Shown: piece by piece, positions 45,584-57,500 of the stretch
How the letters are laid out: the number at the start of each line of letters is the position of its first letter
Numbering within the stretch: position 1 is the first letter of the stretch
Origin: Micromussa lordhowensis
Lineage: Eukaryota; Cnidaria; Anthozoa; Scleractinia; Lobophylliidae
NCBI GenBank assembly: GCA_964020085.1
Contig: OZ026603.1
Location: 25,523,889 to 25,587,888 of the forward strand
Length of the DNA: 64,000 nucleotides
Reading direction: 5' to 3'
Position numbers and translations under genes: made by a program
Notes under the pieces: generated by a model
Database searches by the model: none
What the model was told of the DNA's origin: nothing
Seen by the model: only the letters and a program-made list of their open reading frames with translations

Positions 45584-48500
45584 GTACACTTGTAGCGGGT
45601 GAGTGCTGTTATGTACATGTTAGGGTAACTCTAATTATTTTCTTTCAACATGATAAGCTTCTCTCATCATGGCGATTTAAGGAATATTATTCTACAACAG
45701 CTACGTCGCTACACTGAAGGATATATCACTCTTCTGTGATACTTATATCAAGAGAGACTGTCGACTGTAATCAATCCGTACTTGGCGCAGAAGCTGCTCT
45801 TTCGCCCTTTTGTCTGCTGAAATTCTTTGTTTTGTATTCTGTTTCAGTGAAGCGTCTATCTCTTTCTTCTGCAATCTATATTCAGAAATAAATCAAGTTC
45901 AGCTGTACAAATTTAAAGCTCGACATCACCTTTGCCTCTGATGTTAAACGGAGGAATTCGAAAGATCTGCATTTTTTAAAAATACTGCGTAGTGATTTGT
46001 TTCCTGTCAAGGAAGTGATTTGTCTGCTGTTATTACATAATTAATCAGAGACGTAAAGATTAATACGGGAGTTTGCCTGGATCTGGTTTAACGGATAACC
46101 GACAACTGAATTTTTAAATTAAACTGGTGACCGAGAAATCGCCGAATATTGAGCTGATTGACCCAAATCAGTACCTATTTTGCATAATACAAAAATCTTG
46201 AATATCTCTGGAACGAGATGAGATGTGACAAAAAGGAAAACACCATTCTTCTTCACTTATAAATGGCCTTTCAAATTCGCCTATTTTTCAATACCTCAAT
46301 TTTTCATTTCATAGGCACTTTAAATACGTAACAATTTCATGCCAAAAAGCTTTTAAAAAGCCGGATCTTTGACAACTGGTGAGGGGATATTGTTGCTTTT
46401 ATCAAAGAAAGGAAAGAAATGGGATTAGACCAGGCAACTAGAAGAAAGTGAAACTCGCTAAACTGCAGGATATCCTTAGTTGCGCGTGTGCAGGAAATGT
46501 AAAGTTCAGGGGCGGATCTAAGCGGGGGGTGGGGGGGGGGGTGGTAGAGGGTGCACGGGATGACATGCGGCTTTCTAATATAACTGATATTCTGAAGAAA
46601 AATATTCCTTAGTGGTGTACCACTCCTAGGAAAAATCCAGAATTCGCCCCTGTAGCCGACGTTCCGCAATCATCAAGGGCTTGGGGATTTACAAACGGCG
46701 ACAGTTAATGTACTGTTCTCCTTTCAGGGGAAGGGTCTTTAGGTCTAGGAAATTGACGCTTATCCAGCTGGAGGTCGTTTTAGCCTTGGTTCTTGTGGGT
46801 TGAAGCTGGAATCTGAGCTGGAACGTTTTCGTAGCAGTTCATTCATCTCCCGCTGAGATTTTGACATGTGAACTGCCTCGCCACTGATCATACTATATAA
46901 CTTGCCAAGTATCGCCTTGTTGGATAGAATTCTTCGTTTCTTCCATTGTTTTTTAATTGCAAAACTAGTAACGCTTTACATTCTTTTTTTTACTTTTCTA
47001 TAATTCCCCCTCGATTAGAGGCTCTCTTTTTTCTGACTTTCTAGGAAAATAGTGAAATCCAAGATGGAGGACTATAGATGGTAGACTCGTTTATGACCAT
47101 GTAATAATCTAGAACAATCTAACCCCTATAAAGCATGCAGCCAACTATTAAACGGCAACCTCTATTAGGCGGGCAGCAATTATAGTCCCGATGAAGGTTT
47201 TTCTAATATTGCTTTTCCCTCCATTAAATGGTCAACCCCTTTTAAGTAGTCACTATCCATTTCCCTGTGGGTGGCTGCAAAGGTCTTATTTATAAATGAT
47301 GTATAATTATTTATTAATAATGGAAGTGGAGAATGTGTTTGGGGCTAAACCCGCACAGCGTACAGGTCTTAACACTACATGGAAGCGATGAACAATATGT
47401 TTTCGATTTAAAACAGAAAAATTTGCAGCATATTCACAGATACCATTCTTATGTCACATCCATGTTGAGTTGAAAATTACAAGAATAAATCTTTTATGAA
47501 GTTCAACGTGGTAAACAACAGACTTTGGCCGGCGCTGCCAGTGGATGCCAAACAATACATGTTAGCTTCGACAGAACACTCTATGTTTGCTGCGTTGTTG
47601 CTACATGTTTGCTTCACAATGGGCTATTAAAATTTCATCTCAGGAGATAGGTTGTGGAAATTGAAATCAAATTTTGCGGGATTTTCAGAGTCAAATTTGC
47701 AGTAATAACGGCCAATTTCGCGGGAAATTCGTGGAATTTTCAGGGCAAATTTTGCTTAAAAAGGATCAATAAAAACAGCCAATTTCATAGGAAGTTTCTG
47801 GGCAAATTTCGCTCAAGTAGTCGGTTTTTCACTGATATGATGTACGTTTTTAATGCAAAGAGACGGTAATTTTGCCTTTTTGTGGGGGAAAATGATGAGG
47901 GTTATCCTTTGCAATAACAACAGCAACAGAAACAGCAACTACTTATAAGGGTTGCCTTTCTAAAACTGGTGATTTTGCAGGAAAATTTGAGCAACTCGTT
48001 TGGACTATCAGATGTGCTTACTATTTGTTTGGCTACAATCAAGGTTCTTTTTGACAGAGATCATCATTTGCTCAAGAAACAATGCGCTCAAGAAATGTGC
48101 CAATGGCAAAGCTTTTTCACGTCGTGGCCACTGCCCATTTTTTTGCAACATTAATCTAAGAACGCCTGGTAGTTTTAGGATGTTTTTTACTTGTTGCAAT
48201 GATCTCACATTAAAGTTTTATATGGCAATTAAACAGCCCCAACAGCTAATATAAGTTTCCAATATGTTGTACCGACATGTATTTGGTAAAATTCCTAGCA
48301 AACTTTACGGTATTTTATGAATTTTGCGAGATTTTGCGGATTCACTTGAAATTTGCAGCTCCACGACTGCGCAGAATTTTAGAAGCCCTGTAAATATATT
48401 AATGCAACAACTGGTTGAGTTGAATTACTCGTTTGTCACTTAACCACTGGAGCAGCACCAGTTGTCATTTTTAAGGGGAATTTTGGATTTAACCCTCAGT

Positions 48501-51500
48501 GCTGTACATGTGGATCATGGGTTTCCTTACTGATAATTTAATTTACTTTACTTATAGATTATGTACTTTGCTTGCTTTTGCTTTTAAATTTCGCAGAAGG
48601 TGTGATTCTGTCTTTGTGTCAAAGAAACAGCGGGCACTTTCAACACAAACTTGTCACGAAGGACATTTGTTTCATATTCCATAAAACATGCTACTACAGT
48701 TTGCATTCGAAATAAACAACACTTTGGTCATGTGTTGTTGAAATATACCACCAGTTCTGACTGGCCCATGCCTAGCAAAGAAAAGTATTGTTGGCATTAC
48801 ATTAATAGGCCATTGTTAGGGAATGAAAACTAGCGCCAATCTCCAAATGGCGAAAGCGTTAAGTGACAATGTGGTTTATTTTGATGAAATTCAGTGACTT
48901 TTCATGAATTATGAGATTTTTTGTGAATAGTGCGATTGGATATGATTGTGCGAAATCGCACCATGAGGTAATATCAAAAAGCCTGACCAGTTACAACTTG
49001 CCCAAAGGGATAGCCTGAAAATTGTTTGCATGTTTTGCACCCTTTTTGTACATGTAATTTAACTTAATCAGTGACCACAATAATCAATTAAGGTGGCTTG
49101 GAACAAAAGGAGGGAGTTCAAAGCCACCTTATATTTTCGAAAATTTATGGTGGCTCTGAACCCCCTCGGGAGGATTTTTTTAAACTTTGCAAAATGTTGT
49201 ATCTTATCGTGCTGATTACAATTCGATGATAAAGAATTGGGGTCACCGAGCTCGTTTTCGAGTTATAAAATTAAGGGTGTTTTTAGCAGGTAATATTGTA
49301 GCTATGGTAACCTATTGTGCCATAAAATTGACAGCAAATTGTTCACCAATGATTGGGCAGTTTTTTGATACCATGATTTTGGTATCAACTGATACATGGT
49401 GGTTATATTGACCCATCAAACTCTTGTCTTGGAAAGTACTGGAAACTGTTTCGAGCCACCTTAATGCTTCTACACTGTAGATTATAATTTCTTGTTAATT
49501 CTTGAAATATAATTTTACTCTTCATTGTTTTTTTTTTTTGTTAGGTCTGCCTGGTCAACCACCTGCACCCACTGCAAACGCAGTTTCAACACATGTTATT
49601 GACATATCATGGACAGCACCCAGTGATAGAGGTGCTGGAATCACAGGGTACAATGTACAGTGGCAAGTTGTTGGGGAAAAAGTGAAAAACCAGAAAGTAA
49701 TTACAGGAAGCAGGACAGCAAAACTTGACGTAACGCTTAACACATCATATGACATCCAGGTCAGAGCTTACAATGAAAAGGGAGATGGACCTTTTTCACT
49801 GCCACTACGAGTCACGTCTCAAGAATCAGGTTAGTGAAGCCAGCTGATCAGAAATATTGCATAATCAAATGGTCATGTACATGTATAAATAAACTTGCAT
49901 GTTGAATGTTAACTGTGTTAGTGCCATTGTATGCTTTTTGAAAGTGCTGGAAACTGTTACTTAACAATTAGCCCAATACCCCATTCGGCTTCGCCTCATA
50001 GGCTATTGACCCATGGCCCTTGAGGACGAAGGGTCTAATTGTTTTAGTATCACCAAACTAGTCGGACAGAAATGGCAATAAGAAAGTTACAAATGTAAGT
50101 TGAAGAAATAGGTATTTGGGACTAAAACGAAAGAAAGAGTCACGCTCGATGGCGTTCGAGGACTATTGCTAATAGTCCTCGAGTAGCATAGCCAATTAAA
50201 ATGCAGGATTTACACTAGTCCACTAGTTGGGTGATACTAAATATATATACATGTATGCTTACAAGTTCTTACCATCTCTAATTTCCTGATCTGATTCAGG
50301 AGTTTTAATGCTGTTTTTACATTGTAGCACTAGGCAACAATATTTTACCGTGGATAAAACCCAGTTGCCAGTAGTTTGACTGTTTTTCATGTACATGATT
50401 GTATGTTTTACCATAGTCCCATCTGCTGCTCCTAGTAACTTCACAGTAACTTCCACTTCCTCTCTTTCGCTGGATGTTTCATGGGATGCAATCCCTGTGG
50501 AGAACCAGCACGGACAGTTGTTGGGTTACCATGTCTACTACAAGGTAAAAGATTCTGCAGCAGAGCAGAACAAGACTGTTGGGACAACTCAGTTGACATT
50601 GAAGCTAACAGGACTTGAGTTCAGAATCTATGTTGTTAGAGTCGCTGGATACACTGCTGTTGGTGTTGGTAAATCCACTGCTGAACTGAACAGGACTCCC
50701 AATCAAGGAGGTTAGGGAAGTGATGCGTTTTAATAAACTGTGATTAGAACTTTTTTTTTCCTAAAATTATAATTAAATACATTGTTATTGTACACTTAAT
50801 ATGTTATTATTCAGCAAAAAAAACAAAAAGAAGTCAAATTAATTAAACATTGCATATAATTTATTTAATAGATAATTACTGATGCGTGCAGCATTATTGG
50901 ATATAATGCTGCACGCCTCAGTAATTATCTATTAAATAATGTAAATAGAGTAAATTCGTTTTTCTGATATATATTTAAAAAAATCAGTCTCCTCTCTTCA
51001 ATTTTAGATAAACTTTGTCTTTTCACAGTTGATACCTGGGGCCCGTGAAGTGTCTGCTGGGCTGCCTGTGGCTCCTATAACAAATTATGGGATAGCGCTT
51101 GTTGTTGTTAGAACACGTGTGTGTGAAAAGGAAAAGTAAGTCTTCAATGCGAATAAAAGAGTATATTACAACTGGCGACGAGGATGAAAACCAATCGTCA
51201 ATAGTCTCCTAGAGGAAAACTACCGAAAATGGCGGTAAACATCGAATTTGGAAACGTTAGTCCGTTCGACTGCAAAGGCAACCCAACTAGTGTTGGTCCA
51301 AGATGGCGACGCTGGAAACGTTCCTTCGAGTTCTTTCTTGAAGCTAAAGGCGTCAAAAAAGATTCCCAGAGAAAAGCACTGCTCCTTTACTGCGCCGGAC
51401 AAGACGTACAGGATATTTTCGACACCCTGACCGACCCAGGACCCTTTCCAGAACACGACTCCGAGTACTCAAAAGCCATGAGGTCTCTAGATGCACATTT

Positions 51501-54500
51501 TGCACATCAGGTTAATATTCTCTTTGAAAGGCACCAATTTCGCCAAGCAAAATAGGAAGAGTCAGAAACAGGGGATCAATTCGTGATGAGATTGTTTCAG
51601 CTGTCGGAGAACTGCGAATTTGGAGAAGCCAAAGAGGAACATATCCGTGATCAATTGATCGTCAAATGCAGGTCACACAACCTTCTCAAGAAATTGCTGG
51701 AAGTAAGCGGAACGCTTACACTCCAAAAGGAGCGAGAGATCGCAAGGTCAACGGAAGCGGCTGAAAGTCAAGCAAGATTGATAGAGAATGATTCCAAGGG
51801 TGACAGTGTACACGCGTTGGAGGATAAACAAGCTGATTACGGCACAAGGAAGAGAGGAAATTGCTACCGATGTGGGTTGGAAGGCCACTTCGCACGAGAC
51901 CCAGAATGCAAGGCCAGATCTGTTACTTGCCAAAAATGTAAGAAGACTGGACACTTCACAAAGTTTTGTAGGACCAAGGGCGAAGATAAAACCAAGAAAG
52001 GAAACGTTCGTCATGTCACCGAGGACGACGACTTTGCATTTACAGTTCAATTAGGTGTCAGAGACATACCAACAGTAGCCATTGAACTTGGAGGGGTACC
52101 ACTTGAGGGTGTGCTCGTTGATTCAGGATCCACTTGCAATGTCATTGACAGGGAGACGTGGGAGTTGGTCAAAAAGGAAAAAAATCAAGTGTAAGTTATG
52201 GAAATCAAACAAGAAATTGTACTCTTATGGCTCGGAGGAAGCACTCAACACTGCCGGTGAGTTTGAAACTGAATTCTGTTATAAAGATAGACAATGTGTT
52301 GCACGTTTGGTTGTTGTGGAAGAGAAGGCAAGGCCAATACTCAGCCTACAGACCTCTGAACTGTTGGCTATATCATAGGGTTTGAAATTTATGTAGCGAA
52401 CCAGCTCCAAGAATAATTTTTCCTGGAGCTCAAATTTGATAGATGTTTCGATGTACTAAATGTGTTTGTTGATTGTTCTCAGTTCCCACAACACCCAGAA
52501 ACTTCAAACTTGTTGTGAGGTCATCGAAATCAATCAGCGCCTCATGGCGTAAGCCACTTAAGCTCAATGGTCTTTTCCAACGTTATGTGGTGATGTATGG
52601 CACAGCAAGTAGTAAACTGGATGAAAGGTTAACTACAACAAGCACAACATACTTAATAACTGGCCTGGAAGAATTTACAGAATATTTTGTTCAAGTCCAT
52701 GCAGAAACATCTGTATCAGGAACTACCTCTATTATTGAGCATGCAAAGACCCTTGAAGATGGTAAGTTGTTTCCCCTGGAGGGGTAGTTCCGTATAAAAA
52801 GGACAGCGGTGCCCATAGGAAATTTGTTGAAAAAAATCCTTAGAGGTACCCAGATCCTGTTCTGTGGGTGTGTCTTGATTTTTTTCCACCCCTAAGCGGT
52901 ACCCATTCTAAAACAACAGATTGTATCCTGGCATGAGTTTTTTGTTTCTGCTCAAAAGCCTCCTCTGTGGACTTTTTAAGGCTGAACATCCTAAGGGGTA
53001 CCAAAGCTGCCATTTTAACCACTAAGAGGTGTTACGAACACCTCCGTCCTTTTTATCTGGGAGACCCCCCCCCCCCCCCCCCCCGCCCCTGAGGTGTTTG
53101 TTTCCATCTTCTGTTTTGACCGTTCTGATCAAATGTTGTTAATTGTCAGAAGACGATTGCATGTACATGTAGGTTAATCATCTACACTTTTCATTGCTTA
53201 CTATAGCTTCCTCTGCAAATTTAAAAATCATTTTTGTGCAAGTGGGGGATACACTGATTACAAAAAAACTCAGAAGTAGAGAGGAATGAATTCTTCATTT
53301 TGTTTTGCTTGAGACATACATTCTACATGCGCAATTAGCCATGAAGTCAAGAGAGATTCTTTTAATTTTTATTGGATTTTACCTGCAGTTTTAGTACCAG
53401 GTAAAGCACCGTCAGTAGTTCCTGGAATTAGAAGCCATCATTACATTTATCTTACTTGTGTGCTACATCCTGTATATTTCCCCAAAATGTGTTCGAAACT
53501 TGCATTTGAATGCCACTGACTTTTTTTTGTGAATTACAAAAAAATAGCTCCAAGCTCTCCTCCAGCCATAGATGCACAAGAAACGAGAGCAGAAGACGCT
53601 CACACCATACGAGTCAAATGGAATGAAATAAACAAGCAAGATCAAAACGGTATCATACAGGGCTACACCGTGTACTACAACGAGAAAGGCCAACTTAAAG
53701 AGTTCAGCAAACAGACAACTGTAAGTAATATCCTTATCACTGGATTAAAACCATTTACAGAATACTGCATCAAAGTGACAGGTTTCACGAAAATTGGAAT
53801 ATCTCCACAGGGAAACTGCTTCAATGTGAAAACCTTAGATTCAGGTAAACAATTACAAAAAAAAAAACATTTCCAAGTTCCCTTTTGACTCTGTTCAAAA
53901 TTAGTCGAGGTACAAAATTTTCGTATGAAACTGAGCTCAATCTTTTTTCGTAGATGAATATGCGAGTAAGGTAAATTTTCATATGAAGAGTTTTGCGCAT
54001 CAGAACTACAAATACAGCACATGTAACTGCATGTAAATATAACATGTTTACACATGTTTTTGGAATCAGAGATAAATATAACTTGGAAATTACGAGGCAT
54101 TGATTTGCTCTTGTTGTATTTTTTGGAGTATCTTTGTTCCTATACCTACTGTTTTAAGTTAACTTCCTGATTTCTGTAAACTTGTATTCCTACTCTCTCT
54201 AGTTAATTTCCTGATTTCTGTAAACTTGTATACTTACCCTTTTTTTTTAGTTAAGACATGACCCACCTAGATTAGCTATTATTTGTTAAAATAGTTATTA
54301 GAAAATAAAGAAATGTATGTATGTATGTATGCTCTTACTAGAAAATGTTAGGCTAAATTGATTTACATAAATTCTTTTAACTAAATGGGATTGTAATAAG
54401 TCAGGCTAATTCTTTCACCCTTTTACTTTCTAGTATTCCTAGAATCCGGAATAAGAACAGTCTGCAACTTGTTATGAAGTGCAAAATGTTGTCTTCCATG

Positions 54501-57500
54501 CTCGTAGATGAGCGTTAAACATGCATTTTCTAAATAAGAATTGGTAGTAATATTAGTTTGTTCATGTTTTCTCTGGGCCCAAGGAAATCTGGCCAGTGCG
54601 GTAAATGATCTATAAAGCTACACACCGTATGAATATCAGACGTTCTCTGCATCGTAATTGTCTACAATTAATCTCTGACGATTGGTTTTGGTTTTCAAGA
54701 ATACAAATCTGGCGTAAGTTATACAGACAGCAGTGAGTTGATCGTTTTTGATGTACAGTAGGTGTAGTATTGCGAAGAAGGACCTTCACACTGCGCACTT
54801 TGTAAGATGACATCAAGCAACTCAGCGCATTTCCTTTTTTATTACCTTTCATTACATGACTTGGGTTTGAAGCCGATCTAACGCGTGCTCTGATTGGCTA
54901 AAATTAGAGCATTATTCTCCCGTAATGCCCACGGGCCGATTACGGGCCTGCAAAAGCCAAGCAAAAAGCCATATAATAAACAACTTATCAACCTCGAACG
55001 TTCGGTCTTTACGGGAAAATCTCAAACCTCGACCTTGCCGTATTGACCTCGCTATCGCTCGGTCAATACGGCAAGGTCTCGGTCCGAGATTTTCCGGTAA
55101 AGACCTTACTCACGGGTAATAAGTAGTTATTGATGAAAAAAAAAAAAACTGAGTGAGGTCACTGTATTTTTGCACAAATGGAAAATTAGTTTACGCTTAG
55201 AAAATATGTACCGTGTTTCAATCTACTAGCGTTACGTTCTATCACGAGTGCCCTTCTTTGATTGGCTACGCTACTCGCTATCTATTCTGTTATAGATATC
55301 TCGAGGTCAGAATCTAATTGTGTAATAGAAAAACTATTCTAAACCAATCAGCGCGCGTATTTTCTTTGGGCTATTGTCTAAATGTTTGTACAAACTCTTA
55401 CATTTTGAAAATGTCATCGACACGCATCTTTTATGTTTGAGTTACTTACACTGTATGCTACCACGAGCTTTTGGAGCTGTCATGACGCCATTTTCAAGTG
55501 ATTGACCATGTCAAATGTCACGCGGTCTTTGATGATTTAAGTCACATGATGAAGTGTCTCACGGCCGGAAATTTAAAACCACAGTCTCCATTAAGGGTTG
55601 GGGCCCGCCATTGGATTTCAATCGTTGGTAACATCGTTCTGTTTTTCTTGGTTTTCTGCTACCTTTCTAGGCCCCAGTCATCCTCAGAATGTCAAAGTTC
55701 AAGCCATGTCTTCAGTTTCAATTCGTGTGACTTGGGACGAACCAGCTTTTCCAAATGGAGTCATCAAAGAATACATCATTTTTTATGGAACAAGCAAGGA
55801 CTACCAGCCGTTCAAGCAAACAGTGTCAGGGAACACAATGGAACGTGTTCTGGATGGTTTGGACAAGTTCACAACTTACTTCATCAAAGTCAGGGGTAAA
55901 ACCTCAAAGATGGGGAATGCTTCCAAAATACTGAATGCAACAACTTTTGAGGAGAGTAAGTTTTGGGTAACATCCTCTGGCGGGATAGTTCTATGTTTAC
56001 TGAGTAGAATTGTTTCCCTTTTCAGATTGAACAACTGCTATTGTTGCATCTACATTTTACGACTGGAGGAAAACTTGTCACTGGTCGAGGGTCAAAACTC
56101 ACTTACTCCATAGGGAAACAACAACTTTCGACTAGCACGTGATCAGGTCGTGCACCTTGAACCGTGGCAAGTTTGTGTGCCAGCCGGCGTCAAGCAAATA
56201 ATGAATTCGAGGAAAGAAAACTCACTGTTTCTCGTTGGGCCAATCATTAAGTGGCGAGTGCTTAACAATGACCTTTCCTCTTTTGCTCCAGAAAATACAT
56301 GACCCATCAAAAACTCTCTAATTTGGCAATGGTTTACCTGTATGATGCCATTTTATGTTGTTTTTCTCAGCAGCTGGCAATTCCCAACCTAGTTGCTAGT
56401 AAGCAAAGGGTTTGAGTAGTGCCATATTTTGATGTGCACGAGAAGATCACCCCGTCCGCACTACACCGGAGCAATTTGAAAACAAAGGGTTCACTTTGAG
56501 AACGTATCAAATGTTTCCGTCCACACTACCCCGGAAGAATTTAAAAACGCAACAATCACCAGTCCTTCTGGATTTGTCTTTGAAGAAAAGTCGGGCAGGG
56601 AAATCAAATGATTATCGTGACCTCATCGTTTTCGAAATTAGTGTGGACGGTAGAGCTCACATTCGAAATAAAGCTGCGTTATCATTTGGACATGTATCAT
56701 AAAACTAGTGTTTGTTTCTCAAAATTTTAAGCATCATTCAAATTGAGAATATTTTGCTGTACTCCTGCTACTGGAGCACACATTAGTTCTTTTAGTAGTA
56801 ATCTGCGGTGTGCGGTCGTCTACAAAATGGCGCCGCTGGATACTTTCGAAGTGTTCGAGACATTGATTTACATGTAATTGTTACGTATTAATTCTACATT
56901 GTATCTACAACAGGCCCTGGACCTCTTAGGCAATTCAGCGGACAAGTCATGTCAGATACGGAAGTTCATCTCTCCTGGAAAGATCCTGTTCATTCCAATG
57001 GGATAATCAGGTTTTACTACATCAGGATTTACGACACCAAAACCGGTCAACAAGTGAAAAACCTTGTGAACAAGACTGCAGTAAAACAAGATTATCCCCA
57101 GTGGCAACTGATATACAACCTGAAGCCTTTTACAAACTACACTTTCACCATACAAGCTGTCACTATCAAACCTGGAGAGATGGCTAACTTTTCTGCAAAG
57201 ACGGATGAAGGAGGTATCCCTTTTAACAAGTGTACATTTATCAAGCACGTGTCCATTTTTTTAATGTTTTTGTCTTAGTTACTGCACATGGCGGCTTCCT
57301 ACGACCCTTAACACTGGAGATGCTTATATAAGCTGGAGCCGTTTGGTAGTAAACAGACTTGTACAATTCACGTTTTGAAATTGTATCTGCTAGTAGTAGT
57401 ATAGGTCGAAGGAGAGCTGTCTCAATCTCGATGCGTTGCTGTGTTTTGTAGCATTTGGCATCATATTGCATTTGCTTGCAACCCAATATCCGGATACTCC

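Noticed and set aside
47654..47869. Plus-strand frame with repeated FRVKFAV and NFQGKF-like words
   Set aside because: Derived from a degenerate AATTTTGC-type repeat; not open in gene B near 26890.
51748..52050. Minus-strand 100-codon frame in the retroelement
   Set aside because: Antisense shadow of the gag zinc-knuckle region.
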